The translations under genes were made by a program, and so were the position numbers. From the NCBI RefSeq assembly GCF_021596505.1, contig NZ_PJIZ01000006.1, positions 58,630 through 122,629 of the forward strand: a stretch of 64,000 nt of DNA, given 5' to 3'. Below the pieces are notes generated by a model. That model did not search any database. It was not told the DNA's origin and worked only from the letters and a program-made list of their open reading frames with translations. Shown one piece after another: positions 35,385 through 44,086 of the stretch; the first letter of the stretch is position 1; the number at the start of each line of letters is the position of its first letter. This DNA is from Nostoc sp. CMAA1605 (GTDB taxonomy: Bacteria; Cyanobacteriota; Cyanobacteriia; Cyanobacteriales; Nostocaceae).

Positions 35385-36498
35385 TCACGATGATTTTTCA
35401 GCAGTCATGTAACTTTGCTGTTGCAGATAGGCTTTGATCAAAAAATCAATATCGCCGTTCAATACGTCTTGAACATTTGTTGTTTCGACTTTAGTGCGTA
35501 AATCTTTCACCTTGGTGTAGGGATGTAAGACATATTCACGAATGATCTGGCTGGATAGAGATTTGATTTGCCCAGGTTGAATATCCGCAATTGATTTGAC
35601 ACCTTGAGCTAGTGCGATCGCCACTAGTTTACTCTTAAGTATAGCTAGGGCTTGCTTTTTGTTTTCTACTTGACTGCGTTCATGGTCACAAAAGACTACA
35701 ACACCAGTTGGAGTATGAACCATTTGCACCCATGTTTTTGGGCGGTTAATATTGCCATAGTTACAAGGCAGAATAATTTCTAAATGATGTTCTGGGATTT
35801 CAAATTCAGTCTCTTTAGGCAAAATTGGACTTACTTATATAGTGTTTGAGCAAGTAAGTCGTTTACCTTGGCCATTTTTAGGAGATATCCGCACTATTCT
35901 TGTATGAATTCCTTGCTCTGACTTCAAGTATCCATAGACATAGCGTCCTTGAATTTGTAAGATGTATTTAACTTTAGTGATATCACTTTTGGCAGTATCA
36001 AATAGAGATACTTTGTACAAATGAGTTGTTGCCCAAAGGTAGTAAATCTGAAGTAAAGCGTTAGCCCAAGCATCTGTTTCTTGGTCACTCACTCCAGCAG
36101 TAATAGTCAAATATGCTCCGTGTTGGTCACAAGGATCAGATAGTAAATTTACTATCGTTTCTTGCTCAAGCTCTTGCTGGAGTTGGACTAGGTTAGTTTG
36201 TGCCTCTAATAGCAGATGTTGATCTACGGATGATTCTAGTAATTCTAGAGCGGCTTGGATGTCTTCTAATTTAGAGTACCACTGCTGCTTCTGTTTCAGA
36301 TTTTTAGATATTCCCCACTGAATTTTTTGAACTGTTTGAATGTTAGTAGAAGTGTATTCCAAGTTAGCTTGAGCAATCAGTGGGTATAGCCTGTAGTTGA
36401 TAGAATTTAAATACCTGTAGTCAAAGACAGTCTTCAGCTTTGCCTAAAATATTCGATAACCTTTCTACTTTGCTTTTAATATCTGCAAGTTCTAGCAT
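35385..36498 (-). pseudogene. Degenerate RF2 paralogue with retained frameshift site and in-frame TAA
   Basis: Aligns with prfB over its whole length: zero frame of 25 codons (ATG at 36498, MLELADIKSKVERLSNILGK), CTT TGA C at 36426-36420, then the +1 frame open to a TAA at 35837-35835 and, in the same frame, open again to 35385. Total 370 codons against 371 in prfB. The TAA replaces the Glu of prfB's FAGVEV; nothing else breaks the frame. SPF is SPK (RISPKNGQGKR) and the GGQ loop is replaced by a shorter LPCNYGNINRPKTW, so it cannot act as a release factor. Conserved parts include ERSQVENKKQALAILKSKL and YVLHPYTKVKDLRTKVETT. Either a young pseudogene of a once useful non-canonical RF2, or a gene needing two recoding events. 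Confidence 0.85.
36420..36426 (-). promoter_or_regulatory. RF2-type frameshift site in the paralogue
   Basis: CTTTGAC on the minus strand at codon 25-26, at the same place as in prfB. The upstream Shine-Dalgarno-like element is weak (GAAGACTGT before CTT). Downstream +1 frame has no stop before homology resumes. Confidence 0.8.
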
Positions 36499-36571
36499 AG
36501 CTTTGCCGAGTTGTGACTAGATACTAATACATATTGTATTACAAAAACTAGTTGCAACGTCTCACAGCTAC

Positions 36572-36607
36572 AAAAAAACCGTAGTTACTCATGCTGTTAC
36601 TACGGTT
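36572..36607 (-). terminator. Terminator after the Bax-inhibitor-like gene
   Basis: On the minus strand AACCGTAGT ... ACTACGGTT (9 bp stem, 13-base loop) followed by a run of seven T. It separates the gene at 36644 from the RF2 relic. Confidence 0.85.
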
Positions 36608-36643
36608 AATCAGTGTTTAAGTTGTTGTACTGAAAATATTTGT

Positions 36644-37369
36644 CTAGCGACGGTTGAGGGCAATTAGCAAGCGTAAAATGAAGATAAACAAATTGATGTA
36701 AGTTAAATACATCGACAAAGCCGCAGGTAGATATTGGTCATTGCGGTATGTACGGGGCAAGATGTAGAAATCTACCACTGATGCCCCAGCAAAGAGAAAT
36801 ACGCCAATACCAGAGATGCCAATTTCTAACCAAGTGGGTGTGTAAACACCAAACAGAGAGAAAACAAATTGACTTAAGCAGACAACAATCAAGGCGATAA
36901 TGCCAAGAGAGATGGTTTTATTTAAAGCTATGCCATCTTGTTCTGAGAGATTTGAACCAATGGGACGGGCAACGATAAAGGTGACACCACAACCAAGGGC
37001 AGCGAAACCAATACCTGGAATCCCTACGCCTGGGGTTTTTAATGCCACAAACACTAAACCACTCAAGGTATATCCCGATAAGAGACTATAGGTAGCTAAA
37101 AGTGGCAAAGCCAGACTTTTTTTACCTTTTTCGGCGACATTTTGGGCTACAAAGAACAGAATTAACTCTAGAATGAATGCACCGATAAAAGTGGGAAAGA
37201 ATATTCCAGGGTTAGTACGGATAACACCCAAACCACCGTAAGTTCCCAAGGCTGTCAGTATCAGACCCGCACCAACGTAAGGTAGGGCATTGGCAATGAC
37301 ATTAGGGCCGATTATGCCGTGAGACTGGGCATTACGAAACGCTTCGCGAAAATTGCTAGTATTGCTCAT
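36644..37369 (-). CDS. Bax inhibitor-1 family membrane protein
   Basis: 241 residues from ATG at 37369 (MSNTSNFREAFRNAQSHGII). Seven hydrophobic segments from residue 30 to the end; the last contains the BI-1/YccA pattern GVFLFAGASVVDFYILPRTY followed by AALSMYLTYINLFIFILRLL. BI-1-like proteins are pH-sensitive calcium leak channels. Monocistronic, with its own terminator. Confidence 0.88.
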   Translation of the reverse strand: MSNTSNFREAFRNAQSHGIIGPNVIANALPYVGAGLILTALGTYGGLGVIRTNPGIFFPTFIGAFILELILFFVAQNVAEKGKKSLALPLLATYSLLSGYTLSGLVFVALKTPGVGIPGIGFAALGCGVTFIVARPIGSNLSEQDGIALNKTISLGIIALIVVCLSQFVFSLFGVYTPTWLEIGISGIGVFLFAGASVVDFYILPRTYRNDQYLPAALSMYLTYINLFIFILRLLIALNRR

Positions 37370-37867
37370 ACGACAAGAATAAGTATTTTGAGAAAACTTC
37401 CTCATTATTCTTATTTTTAGCAAGATTTCTTGTTATTAGCTAGAGAGCAAATCATTAGTAATAGATTTTGTAGTTTTGTGATAAAAGTTCAAGTAATTGG
37501 CTAATTTAACTGGAGTATTAATCAAATTTATCTTTTGAGACTCAGTTTCAGTCTAGAAAGTTTTGGATTCTAACTTTAGACTTGCAGCTAGAGATTAATT
37601 AAGCATCTCTCAGGATAAATAGCTAGTTTTGTTGCGAAGAATAAACTTTATCTAAAGAGTATTTTCTATTAGAAAAACATAAGTAGCTGCCAGAAAACGG
37701 CAATAAAAATCATGCGTAGAAATACTGAATACGACAGATGTCCCGCCAATAAGTTCAGTAAAACGACGATGGCTTAATAAGTATCATCTGAGGAAAATAA
37801 TTACAGATTTAAAGAGATACGCAACTCCATTTTGCCAAAAAAGGAGTTACAACAAAGGAACTTTTAT
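37370..37867. other. Intergenic region before the sigma factor gene
   Basis: About 500 bases, AT-rich, between divergent genes. A 21-codon frame starting MRRNTEYD (37711) is unsupported. Nothing else recognised. Confidence 0.4.
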
Positions 37868-38653
37868 ATGGCTGCAAGTGAGTCCTCTATGCAAATTGAT
37901 GGTATGGAGTTATTACACTTATACCACCAAAATCCTTCTATTAAACTTCGTAATCAACTGGTACAGTTACATACTGGATTAGTCAGAAAGATGGCTCATA
38001 AATTTAGTCATCAATGTAATGAACCTTATGAAGATTTAGAACAAATAGGTTATTTTGGTTTAATTAGGGCGATTGAGCGTTTTGATCCCAGCCAGGGATA
38101 TGCTTTTAGTTCCTTTGCTGTTCCGTATATTCGCGGTGAAATGCTGCATTTCTTGCGCGATCGCAGTACCCTATTAAAAATCCCCCGTCGCTGGCAAGAA
38201 TTATACAATGAAGGGCAGAAAGTCCGCAAAGAATTAGCAATCTCTTTAGGTCGTCCGCCCAAAGATACAGAAATTGCTAAAGAACTCAAAGTATCTGTGC
38301 AAGAATGGCAAGAAACTAAGTTAGCAGCCCAAAATCGGATGCCTTTGAGTTTAGATGCGACAGCAGTTCATTATGTTGATTGCCAAATCACCTTAGGTGA
38401 AGCACTTCCTTGTCCCCGTTCCACAGCTTTGCAACAGCAAAACGAAGAACGTCAACAATTGCAAGGGGCAATCAATATGCTAGACGACAAGCCCCGTCAA
38501 GCTGTGGAAATGGTATTCCTGAAAGAACTTTCTCGCAAGGATGCAGCTAAAAGTATTGGTACTAGCCCCATGACAGTTACCCGATACTTGCAAAAAGGCA
38601 TTCAAGATTTAATTGTTTATTTGCAACCGCAAGCAGTCGCTACAGGTTCTTAA
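37868..38653 (+). CDS. RNA polymerase sigma factor, group 3 (SigF/SigB type)
   Basis: 261 residues from ATG at 37868 with AAAGGA upstream; an in-frame TTG at 37832 is less likely. Region 2: LVRKMAHKFSHQ, EDLEQIGYFGLIRAIERFDP, GYAFSSFAVPYIRGEMLHFL and RDRSTLLKIPRRWQELYNEG; region 3: GRPPKDTEIAKELKVSVQEW; region 4: AVEMVFLKELSRKDAAKSIG with a helix-turn-helix. This is the SigF/B/G class used for stress, motility or development. I cannot say which named Anabaena sigma factor it is. Confidence 0.88.
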   Translation: MAASESSMQIDGMELLHLYHQNPSIKLRNQLVQLHTGLVRKMAHKFSHQCNEPYEDLEQIGYFGLIRAIERFDPSQGYAFSSFAVPYIRGEMLHFLRDRSTLLKIPRRWQELYNEGQKVRKELAISLGRPPKDTEIAKELKVSVQEWQETKLAAQNRMPLSLDATAVHYVDCQITLGEALPCPRSTALQQQNEERQQLQGAINMLDDKPRQAVEMVFLKELSRKDAAKSIGTSPMTVTRYLQKGIQDLIVYLQPQAVATGS

Positions 38654-38825
38654 GAGTGCTGGCTTCGGAGTCCAGGAAGTAAAAAGAATAGCGTCTTTTG
38701 TGTGAGTACCTTTTTACAGTCTCAATCATCTGTTCTCCGCATCTCTTCATTAAGAATTACAAACTTGGTATTATTTCTAATTCTAGGGAATACTAGGGAA
38801 ATGTTTATATCTCTAGTATTCTGCT

Positions 38826-39569
38826 ATGCCTAAATTATTTGGTTATCTAAGCATCTATTTTGTAATTAGCTGGTTTTGTCTAGTTTTAGGGTGGTCATTT
38901 CCTGCACAAGCAGCTATTTATCCCAGCCCTCAACTAGAACAGCAAATTTTGGAAGTTCTCCGTAAACACCCAGAGGCAATTATTGAATCTGTCCAAGGAT
39001 ATCAACAACAGCAACAGCAGCAGGTTGATCAATCACGACAGGTGTTTTTACAGGATTTAAAAGTAAATCCACAAGCGATAATTGCTAATTCACCGACAAC
39101 GGGAACAACCCCAGCAAAAACCGTATTGATAGAATTTTCGGACTTTCAATGCCCTTATTGTGCTGAGGCGCATCAAAAACTGCGGGATTTGTTATCTAAG
39201 CATCAACAGGATGTCACTTTAGTTTACAAACATTTTCCCTTACCTTCTCATCCTGAAGCTGTACCAGCAGCAAAAGCCGCTTGGGCAGCAAATCAACAAG
39301 GTAAGTTTTGGCAGTATCATGATCAGCTGTTCACCAATCAAAAACAACTAGGTGAGAGTTTATATATAGATGTCGCCAAAAAACTGAATCTAGATATGGA
39401 TAAGTTTAACCGCGATCGCCTAGTTGCTGACGCTGATATCAAGCAGGATATACAACTAGCCAAAACATTGGGAATTCCTGGCACACCATTTTTTGTCATG
39501 AATGGTCAAAATTACTCTGGTGCAATCCAAGTATCAGAGATTGAGAGTCAATTAGCTACTGCTAATTAG
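38826..39569 (+). CDS. DsbA/BdbD-like periplasmic thiol oxidoreductase
   Basis: 247 residues: signal peptide (LSIYFVISWFCLVLGWSFPA, cleavage near AQA), a ~70-residue helical linker rich in Gln, then a thioredoxin fold with active site IEFSDFQCPYCAEAHQKL and the cis-Pro loop TLGIPGTPFFVMNGQNY. It probably forms or isomerises disulfides in secreted proteins. Monocistronic. Confidence 0.9.
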   Translation: MPKLFGYLSIYFVISWFCLVLGWSFPAQAAIYPSPQLEQQILEVLRKHPEAIIESVQGYQQQQQQQVDQSRQVFLQDLKVNPQAIIANSPTTGTTPAKTVLIEFSDFQCPYCAEAHQKLRDLLSKHQQDVTLVYKHFPLPSHPEAVPAAKAAWAANQQGKFWQYHDQLFTNQKQLGESLYIDVAKKLNLDMDKFNRDRLVADADIKQDIQLAKTLGIPGTPFFVMNGQNYSGAIQVSEIESQLATAN

Positions 39570-39615
39570 AAGGGAGGGGATTTTAGCTTGACGTTCAATC
39601 TAAAATCCCAGACCA

Positions 39616-39987
39616 TTAATCTTCTAATTGCTGAGAAGGTATTTCCACGGCTGAGACATCAATTGTCCCTTCCGGCGCAAAGCGTTGAAAATGTCCTTTG
39701 TTGACTGTCACTCCCTCTCCACAGTTAGGACATTGGGTTTGACTATTGTTTAAGCCAGCAAATTCATATCCACAAACAGGACATTGATCCGTTACTAGAT
39801 TGCGTTCCAACCACCAACGCAAGCCAAAAAACGCCACCACAGGTGCAAGCAATAGTAATCCAAAGAGAATAACTAAAGAATTTACTAACCAACCCAAACC
39901 CAAAGAAGCCAGCAGCCAAGTAACTGCTAACACTGTTAGCAAAGGACGAAGATTCAAAAGATTCAGTTGAGAATTGTTAAGCCGCAT
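39616..39987 (-). CDS. Membrane protein with zinc ribbon
   Basis: 123 residues: two transmembrane helices (near 16-31 and 33-53), then DQCPVCGYEFAGLNNSQTQC with PNCGEG, a C4 zinc ribbon (CxxC x12-15 CxxC) on the cytoplasmic side, and an acidic tail. I know of similar cyanobacterial proteins without assigned function. Confidence 0.72.
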   Translation of the reverse strand: MRLNNSQLNLLNLRPLLTVLAVTWLLASLGLGWLVNSLVILFGLLLLAPVVAFFGLRWWLERNLVTDQCPVCGYEFAGLNNSQTQCPNCGEGVTVNKGHFQRFAPEGTIDVSAVEIPSQQLED

Positions 39988-40042
39988 TTTTAAATACTAT
40001 CTATGCTCTTTATCTAGGATAACGAGTTTGGGGAGGAGTCAA

Positions 40043-40139
40043 AGGTCAATAGTCAATAGTCAATAGTCAATAGTCAATAGTTTTTTCCCTGCTACCTTGT
40101 CTCCTTTCTCCCAGTCCCCAATCCCCAATCCCCAGTCCT
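40043..40139. repeat. STRR block (GTCAATA, CCCCAATC)
   Basis: Five GTCAATA heptamers, then CCCAGTC/CCCAATC heptamers reaching the glycosyltransferase stop codon. Confidence 0.85.
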
Positions 40140-41288
40140 TCAAGATTCCAATAGCGATAAAAGTTGCCGTTGTAAAGCAGCTTGACCAAAATTAGCGATC
40201 GCTTGTTCTCTTAACCATTGTCCATGACAACGCTGATCTTCTCCTTGAAGAATTTCTATACAAGCTGCGGCTACGGCTTCGGGGTCGCGGTGAGGGACTT
40301 GCCAACCTACTTTTCCATCTTGGAGGGGGTCAGCAGACCCATCATTGTCACCGGATAATACTGGTATACCGCAAGCCATCGCTTCTAGATAAACTATGCC
40401 AAAACCTTCTTGTGAAGGCATGATGTAAGCATCGGCAAGGCGATAGTGTGCAATTAATTGTTCTGTAGGGACAAAACCAGCGAAAACTACGCGATCGCTG
40501 ACTCCTAAATCTTGTGCCAATTGTGCTAATCTTGGCTGATCATCACCTCGACCAATAACTAAATATTTGACCTCTGGAAAAGCCTGCAATATTTTGGGTA
40601 GGGCGCGAATTGTTACGTCTACACCTTTGTAGATATCTCCTGACCACAATCGCGCTACGGTCATAATTACTTTGCTATCTGCTAGACCATACTTAATTAA
40701 TAGTTCTGCTGACTTGACACCAGGGGTAAATTGATCACCATCAATAGCACAGGGTAACATTTTCACGTTGTGAGGCTCTATCCTATTAGCGGCACAGGCT
40801 TGATCACGACTATAGCGGCTAATAGTCCAAATGTCTTTTGCTACTGCTAAAGCCCGTTGTTCTCGTTTGGTGAGTGGGTGCCAGACTTCTTTACCATAGG
40901 TAAGGATGGTGTAAGGAATTCCTAATGGTTGACAGAGGGTTTGAATGAGTACGGCTAATCTGATATGACCACAAAAAACTCTTTGCGGGCGTTTTTGCAA
41001 TAAATACTTGAATAATGCCCCAGCCATTGTGATTCTCCCCATTTGAGGGGATTTATTCTGGAAGTAATTAAATCTGAGGCGATCGCACTCAAACGGATTC
41101 AAACTATCAGGATTATCTCTCAATAAAAATACTTCGGCTTGATAACCTGCGTCTAAACCTAAATAAGCACGGAAAATGTCTTTGACGTAGGATTGGATTC
41201 CACCTTCTCGTGCAAAAATTTCTAGGAACACGAAAACATGGTTTGCTTGTTGATTGGTACTGTCACCCAAATTCAAGTTATTAGTCAT
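40140..41288 (-). CDS. Glycosyltransferase family 4 protein
   Basis: 382 residues with a GT-B fold. N-terminal domain with IFAREGGIQSYVKDIFRAYL; C-terminal nucleotide-sugar domain with IMTVARLWSGDIYKGVDVTI, VIGRGDDQPRLAQLAQDLG and the donor-binding E-x7-E in PSQEGFGIVYLEAMACGIPV. Likely acts in exopolysaccharide or glycolipid synthesis; acceptor unknown. Flanked by repeats, no related genes adjacent. Confidence 0.9.
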   Translation of the reverse strand: MTNNLNLGDSTNQQANHVFVFLEIFAREGGIQSYVKDIFRAYLGLDAGYQAEVFLLRDNPDSLNPFECDRLRFNYFQNKSPQMGRITMAGALFKYLLQKRPQRVFCGHIRLAVLIQTLCQPLGIPYTILTYGKEVWHPLTKREQRALAVAKDIWTISRYSRDQACAANRIEPHNVKMLPCAIDGDQFTPGVKSAELLIKYGLADSKVIMTVARLWSGDIYKGVDVTIRALPKILQAFPEVKYLVIGRGDDQPRLAQLAQDLGVSDRVVFAGFVPTEQLIAHYRLADAYIMPSQEGFGIVYLEAMACGIPVLSGDNDGSADPLQDGKVGWQVPHRDPEAVAAACIEILQGEDQRCHGQWLREQAIANFGQAALQRQLLSLLES

Positions 41289-41642
41289 TAGTTATTAGTT
41301 ATTAGTCATTAGTCATTAGTCATTAGTCATTAGTCTTCACTCTCTTTTCACTTTACTGAGAAGTGTGAATTCTCACCAAGGAAGTAGTGATGACCTGAAA
41401 ATCAACTTCAAAGCCATCATTATTAAAATGTATAAAATAATACTTTTATGCTAAAAATTAACTGGAAGAGATTCTGGCTATTCTCAGACATGGAAACAGC
41501 CATATATCAGTTCAAATATGAAGTAATTAACCGCCAATTATAACAGACTATCTTTCGGTTCAAATAAGTGAAATTGACTAGAAAATAATATATTATTTAA
41601 TACATAAAGCAAATATACTGACCCTGTTAACTCACGGTCACT
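41283..41642. other. Intergenic region with TCATTAG repeats
   Basis: Begins with about seven heptamers of TTAGTCA/TTAGTTA (41283-41333), which overlap the glycosyltransferase start codon; the remaining 300 bases are AT-rich with no recognised feature. Confidence 0.6.
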
Positions 41643-42104
41643 TTACCGTAAATTGCTGCCTGTTTCCAAAGGATCTTTGAGATACTTAAGTATGACTAGA
41701 CAATTTCTCCCATCATCACTGCGTTCATAGACAACACTATCTGTCAGACGGCGCAGTAAAAACCAACCATAGCCCCCTACTTGTAAAGTACCTGGTGCTG
41801 GTTCTGCGATCGCGTCTGGATTAAAGGGTTTACCATAATCCCAAATTCTGATTTCTAATTTGTCAACCCATAGACTGACTGCAATCTCTATGGTTGTATC
41901 GGGCGGTAAAGTGTGATGGGCGTGACGAACTGCATTAGTAAAGCCCTCGGCTAAAGCCAAGTTGAGGCGATAAAGTTGAGTTTCTGACCAACCTAGTTGA
42001 AACAGATGTTTGAGACAAAAGTCCTCAAACCACTGTTGAACTTGGTTTAGGAGTTTGAGTTCGCTTTTTACTTTTAGATGGTCTTGCTGCATAGTGCCAA
42101 GCAT
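41643..42104 (-). CDS. RsbW-like ATP-binding (HATPase_c) protein
   Basis: 153 residues from ATG at 42104 (or 42092). N box LALAEGFTNAVRHAHHTL, G1 IRIWDYGKPFNPD and G2 GGYGWFLLRRLTDSVVY form a Bergerat ATP-binding fold without a histidine phosphoacceptor domain, as in anti-sigma kinases RsbW/SpoIIAB. Possible partners are STAS proteins such as the one at 579-887 or the sigma factor at 37868; this is inference. Monocistronic. Confidence 0.85.
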   Translation of the reverse strand: MLGTMQQDHLKVKSELKLLNQVQQWFEDFCLKHLFQLGWSETQLYRLNLALAEGFTNAVRHAHHTLPPDTTIEIAVSLWVDKLEIRIWDYGKPFNPDAIAEPAPGTLQVGGYGWFLLRRLTDSVVYERSDDGRNCLVILKYLKDPLETGSNLR

Positions 42105-42192
42105 TGACCGTGGCTCGAATTTAATACGTAGGAGAATATTCGTAGTCTAGAGTTCTTCAATCTATTTCAGGTTCTGAAATTATTCACTAAAA

Positions 42193-42328
42193 TTGACGCT
42201 TGTAACTTGTTTTCAATAGTACATATACCAGAGAAATGAACGACTATTTTGTCGTAGTCACCTCAAGGGCGGCTTGTCATCAGACATCATAACTTTAGTT
42301 ATGCACTATTGAAAACTACAAGCGTCAA
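42193..42328. mobile_element. MITE-like inverted repeat element downstream of petD
   Basis: TTGACGCTTGTA...TTTTCAATAGTACATA at 42193-42226 is matched in reverse at 42299-42328 (TGCACTATTGAAAAC then TACAAGCGTCAA), with a 3-4 base indel. Terminal repeats of ~28 bases enclose ~75 bases. It lies 27 bases past the petD stop, so a transcript would fold it into a long hairpin that may serve as 3' end of petBD mRNA. Confidence 0.5.
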
Positions 42329-42355
42329 AGAGTTTTGTTGCCTGACAGTTTCAGC

Positions 42356-42838
42356 TTAGAACAGTCCCAAGGTGAGGGATTTGTCTAAGGGTAACGCAGC
42401 ACCAATACCTAACCAGAGAGTAACCAAAGTTCCAAACAAGAAAACTGTGGTTGCAACTGGACGGCGGAAGGGGTTTTGGAATTTGTTGACGCTCTCAATG
42501 AAGGGGATGAGAATCAGTCCCAGGGGTACAGCAGCCATTGCTAGCACTCCCAACAATTTGTTAGGAAGCGATCGCAAAATTTGGAATACAGGGTACAAGT
42601 ACCACTCTGGTAAAATTTCCAGTGGTGTAGCGAAAGGATTAGCTGGTTCGCCTGTCATAGCAGGGTCTAATACAGCTAGAGCTACAATACAAGCGAATGA
42701 ACCCATGATTACTACTGGGAATACATACAGTAGATCATTAGGCCAAGCAGGTTCACCATAATAGTTGTGACCCATGCCTTTGGCAAGTTTGGCTCTTAAA
42801 TTAGGATCGCTCAGATCGGGTTTTTTTTGTATCGACAT
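42356..42838 (-). CDS. petD: Cytochrome b6-f complex subunit IV
   Basis: 160 residues, full length. [20 protein letters not shown] at the N-terminus, three transmembrane helices, and the Qo-site PEWY motif in [20 protein letters not shown]. With PetB it forms the quinol-oxidising core of the thylakoid b6f complex. Lies 232 bases downstream of petB on the same strand; co-transcription is the rule in cyanobacteria. Confidence 0.98.
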   Translation of the reverse strand: MSIQKKPDLSDPNLRAKLAKGMGHNYYGEPAWPNDLLYVFPVVIMGSFACIVALAVLDPAMTGEPANPFATPLEILPEWYLYPVFQILRSLPNKLLGVLAMAAVPLGLILIPFIESVNKFQNPFRRPVATTVFLFGTLVTLWLGIGAALPLDKSLTLGLF

Positions 42839-43070
42839 AGGAAGAATGCGCTCTCCTGCGAAAATTTCAGTTCAAGCTTTGAGGTTAAGCCATTTAGTCT
42901 CTAGACTAACTTTTTAGTAAACTAGCCTGTTTGTTGTGTTGTTGGGTAGCCTACCTCAAGTATGAATCACAAACACTTACCTTTAAGGAAACTTTAAATC
43001 ACTAGTGAATTGATTATGTTGTTTTGCCAGTGGTGAGTGTTGTTGTCTATCGACTTTGTGGCTATTAGCA

Positions 43071-43718
43071 TTACAAGGGGCCGGAAATACCTTGTTTACG
43101 GATCATCAAGAAGTGGAACAGCATGAAGACCGCAATTAACCAGGGCAATACAAAGGTATGTGCGCTGTAGTAGCGTGTCAAGGTTGCTTGACCAACACTA
43201 GAACCACCACGCAGCAAGTCGGAGATGAGTACGCCGACTACAGGGATTGCTTCTGGTACACCGCTAACAATTTTCACCGCCCAGTAACCAACTTGATCCC
43301 AAGGTAGGGAGTAGCCTGTAACGCCGAAGGAAACGGTGATCACAGCTAGAATGACACCGCTTACCCAGGTTAATTCGCGGGGCTTTTTGAAACCACCAGT
43401 CAGATACACCCGGAAGACGTGCAGAATCATCATCAGCACCATCATGCTGGCAGACCAGCGATGGATGGAACGAATGAGCCAACCGAAATTCACCTCATTC
43501 ATGATGTACTGTACTGAGGAGTAAGCTTCGGCCACTGTTGGCTTGTAGTAGAACGTCATGGCAAAGCCTGTGGCGAACTGGATTAAGAAGCAAACCAGGG
43601 TAATGCCACCTAGACAGTAAAAGATGTTGACGTGGGGAGGGACGTACTTGCTGGTGACATCATCAGCGAGGGCCTGAATTTCCAGGCGTTCCTCAAACCA
43701 GTCGTAAACGTTGGCCAT
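43071..43718 (-). CDS. petB: Cytochrome b6
   Basis: 215 residues, full length. [20 protein letters not shown] at the N-terminus; haem-ligating histidines in [20 protein letters not shown] and [20 protein letters not shown]; the Cys that binds haem c' in [14 protein letters not shown]. Four transmembrane helices. Divergent from ctpA, sharing a 368-base promoter region. Confidence 0.98.
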   Translation of the reverse strand: MANVYDWFEERLEIQALADDVTSKYVPPHVNIFYCLGGITLVCFLIQFATGFAMTFYYKPTVAEAYSSVQYIMNEVNFGWLIRSIHRWSASMMVLMMILHVFRVYLTGGFKKPRELTWVSGVILAVITVSFGVTGYSLPWDQVGYWAVKIVSGVPEAIPVVGVLISDLLRGGSSVGQATLTRYYSAHTFVLPWLIAVFMLFHFLMIRKQGISGPL

Positions 43719-44086
43719 ACAATCTCAAGTTCCTAAAAATCGGTTGCGGTTGATTCAATCTCCCAATTAGCAGTTTTGGGATTTTCTTTTAAGAGGATTT
43801 TGTTCGTTTACTTCTGCACTGCGAGAGTGCTAAAAGTTTAGAAACTTAACACTCTGTAAATATGGAATATATTGCGTTCCCTTTGCAAGCCAACATCCAT
43901 AATGATGGTTACAAAGTAGATTTTATCTTTTGTTGAGGTGGTTATTTGCATAGTTCCTTTAACAACTTGATGAGAACAATGCACCACTTCTATAAAAAAA
44001 GTAACATAATCGAGAGATAGATTTCATCAACGAAGAGTCAACTGGGTAATTCTACTAGGCATTTTGGGTTGAGGTGAAATTTGAAG
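43719..44086. promoter_or_regulatory. Divergent promoter region petB / ctpA
   Basis: 368 bases with no open frame. It must carry the petBD promoter on the minus strand and the ctpA promoter on the plus strand. No specific factor site was recognised. Confidence 0.4.

Noticed and set aside
36572..36607. Attenuator of the RF2 relic
   Set aside because: The T-run follows on the minus strand after the BI-1-like gene, so it is that gene's terminator, although it lies just ahead of the relic.
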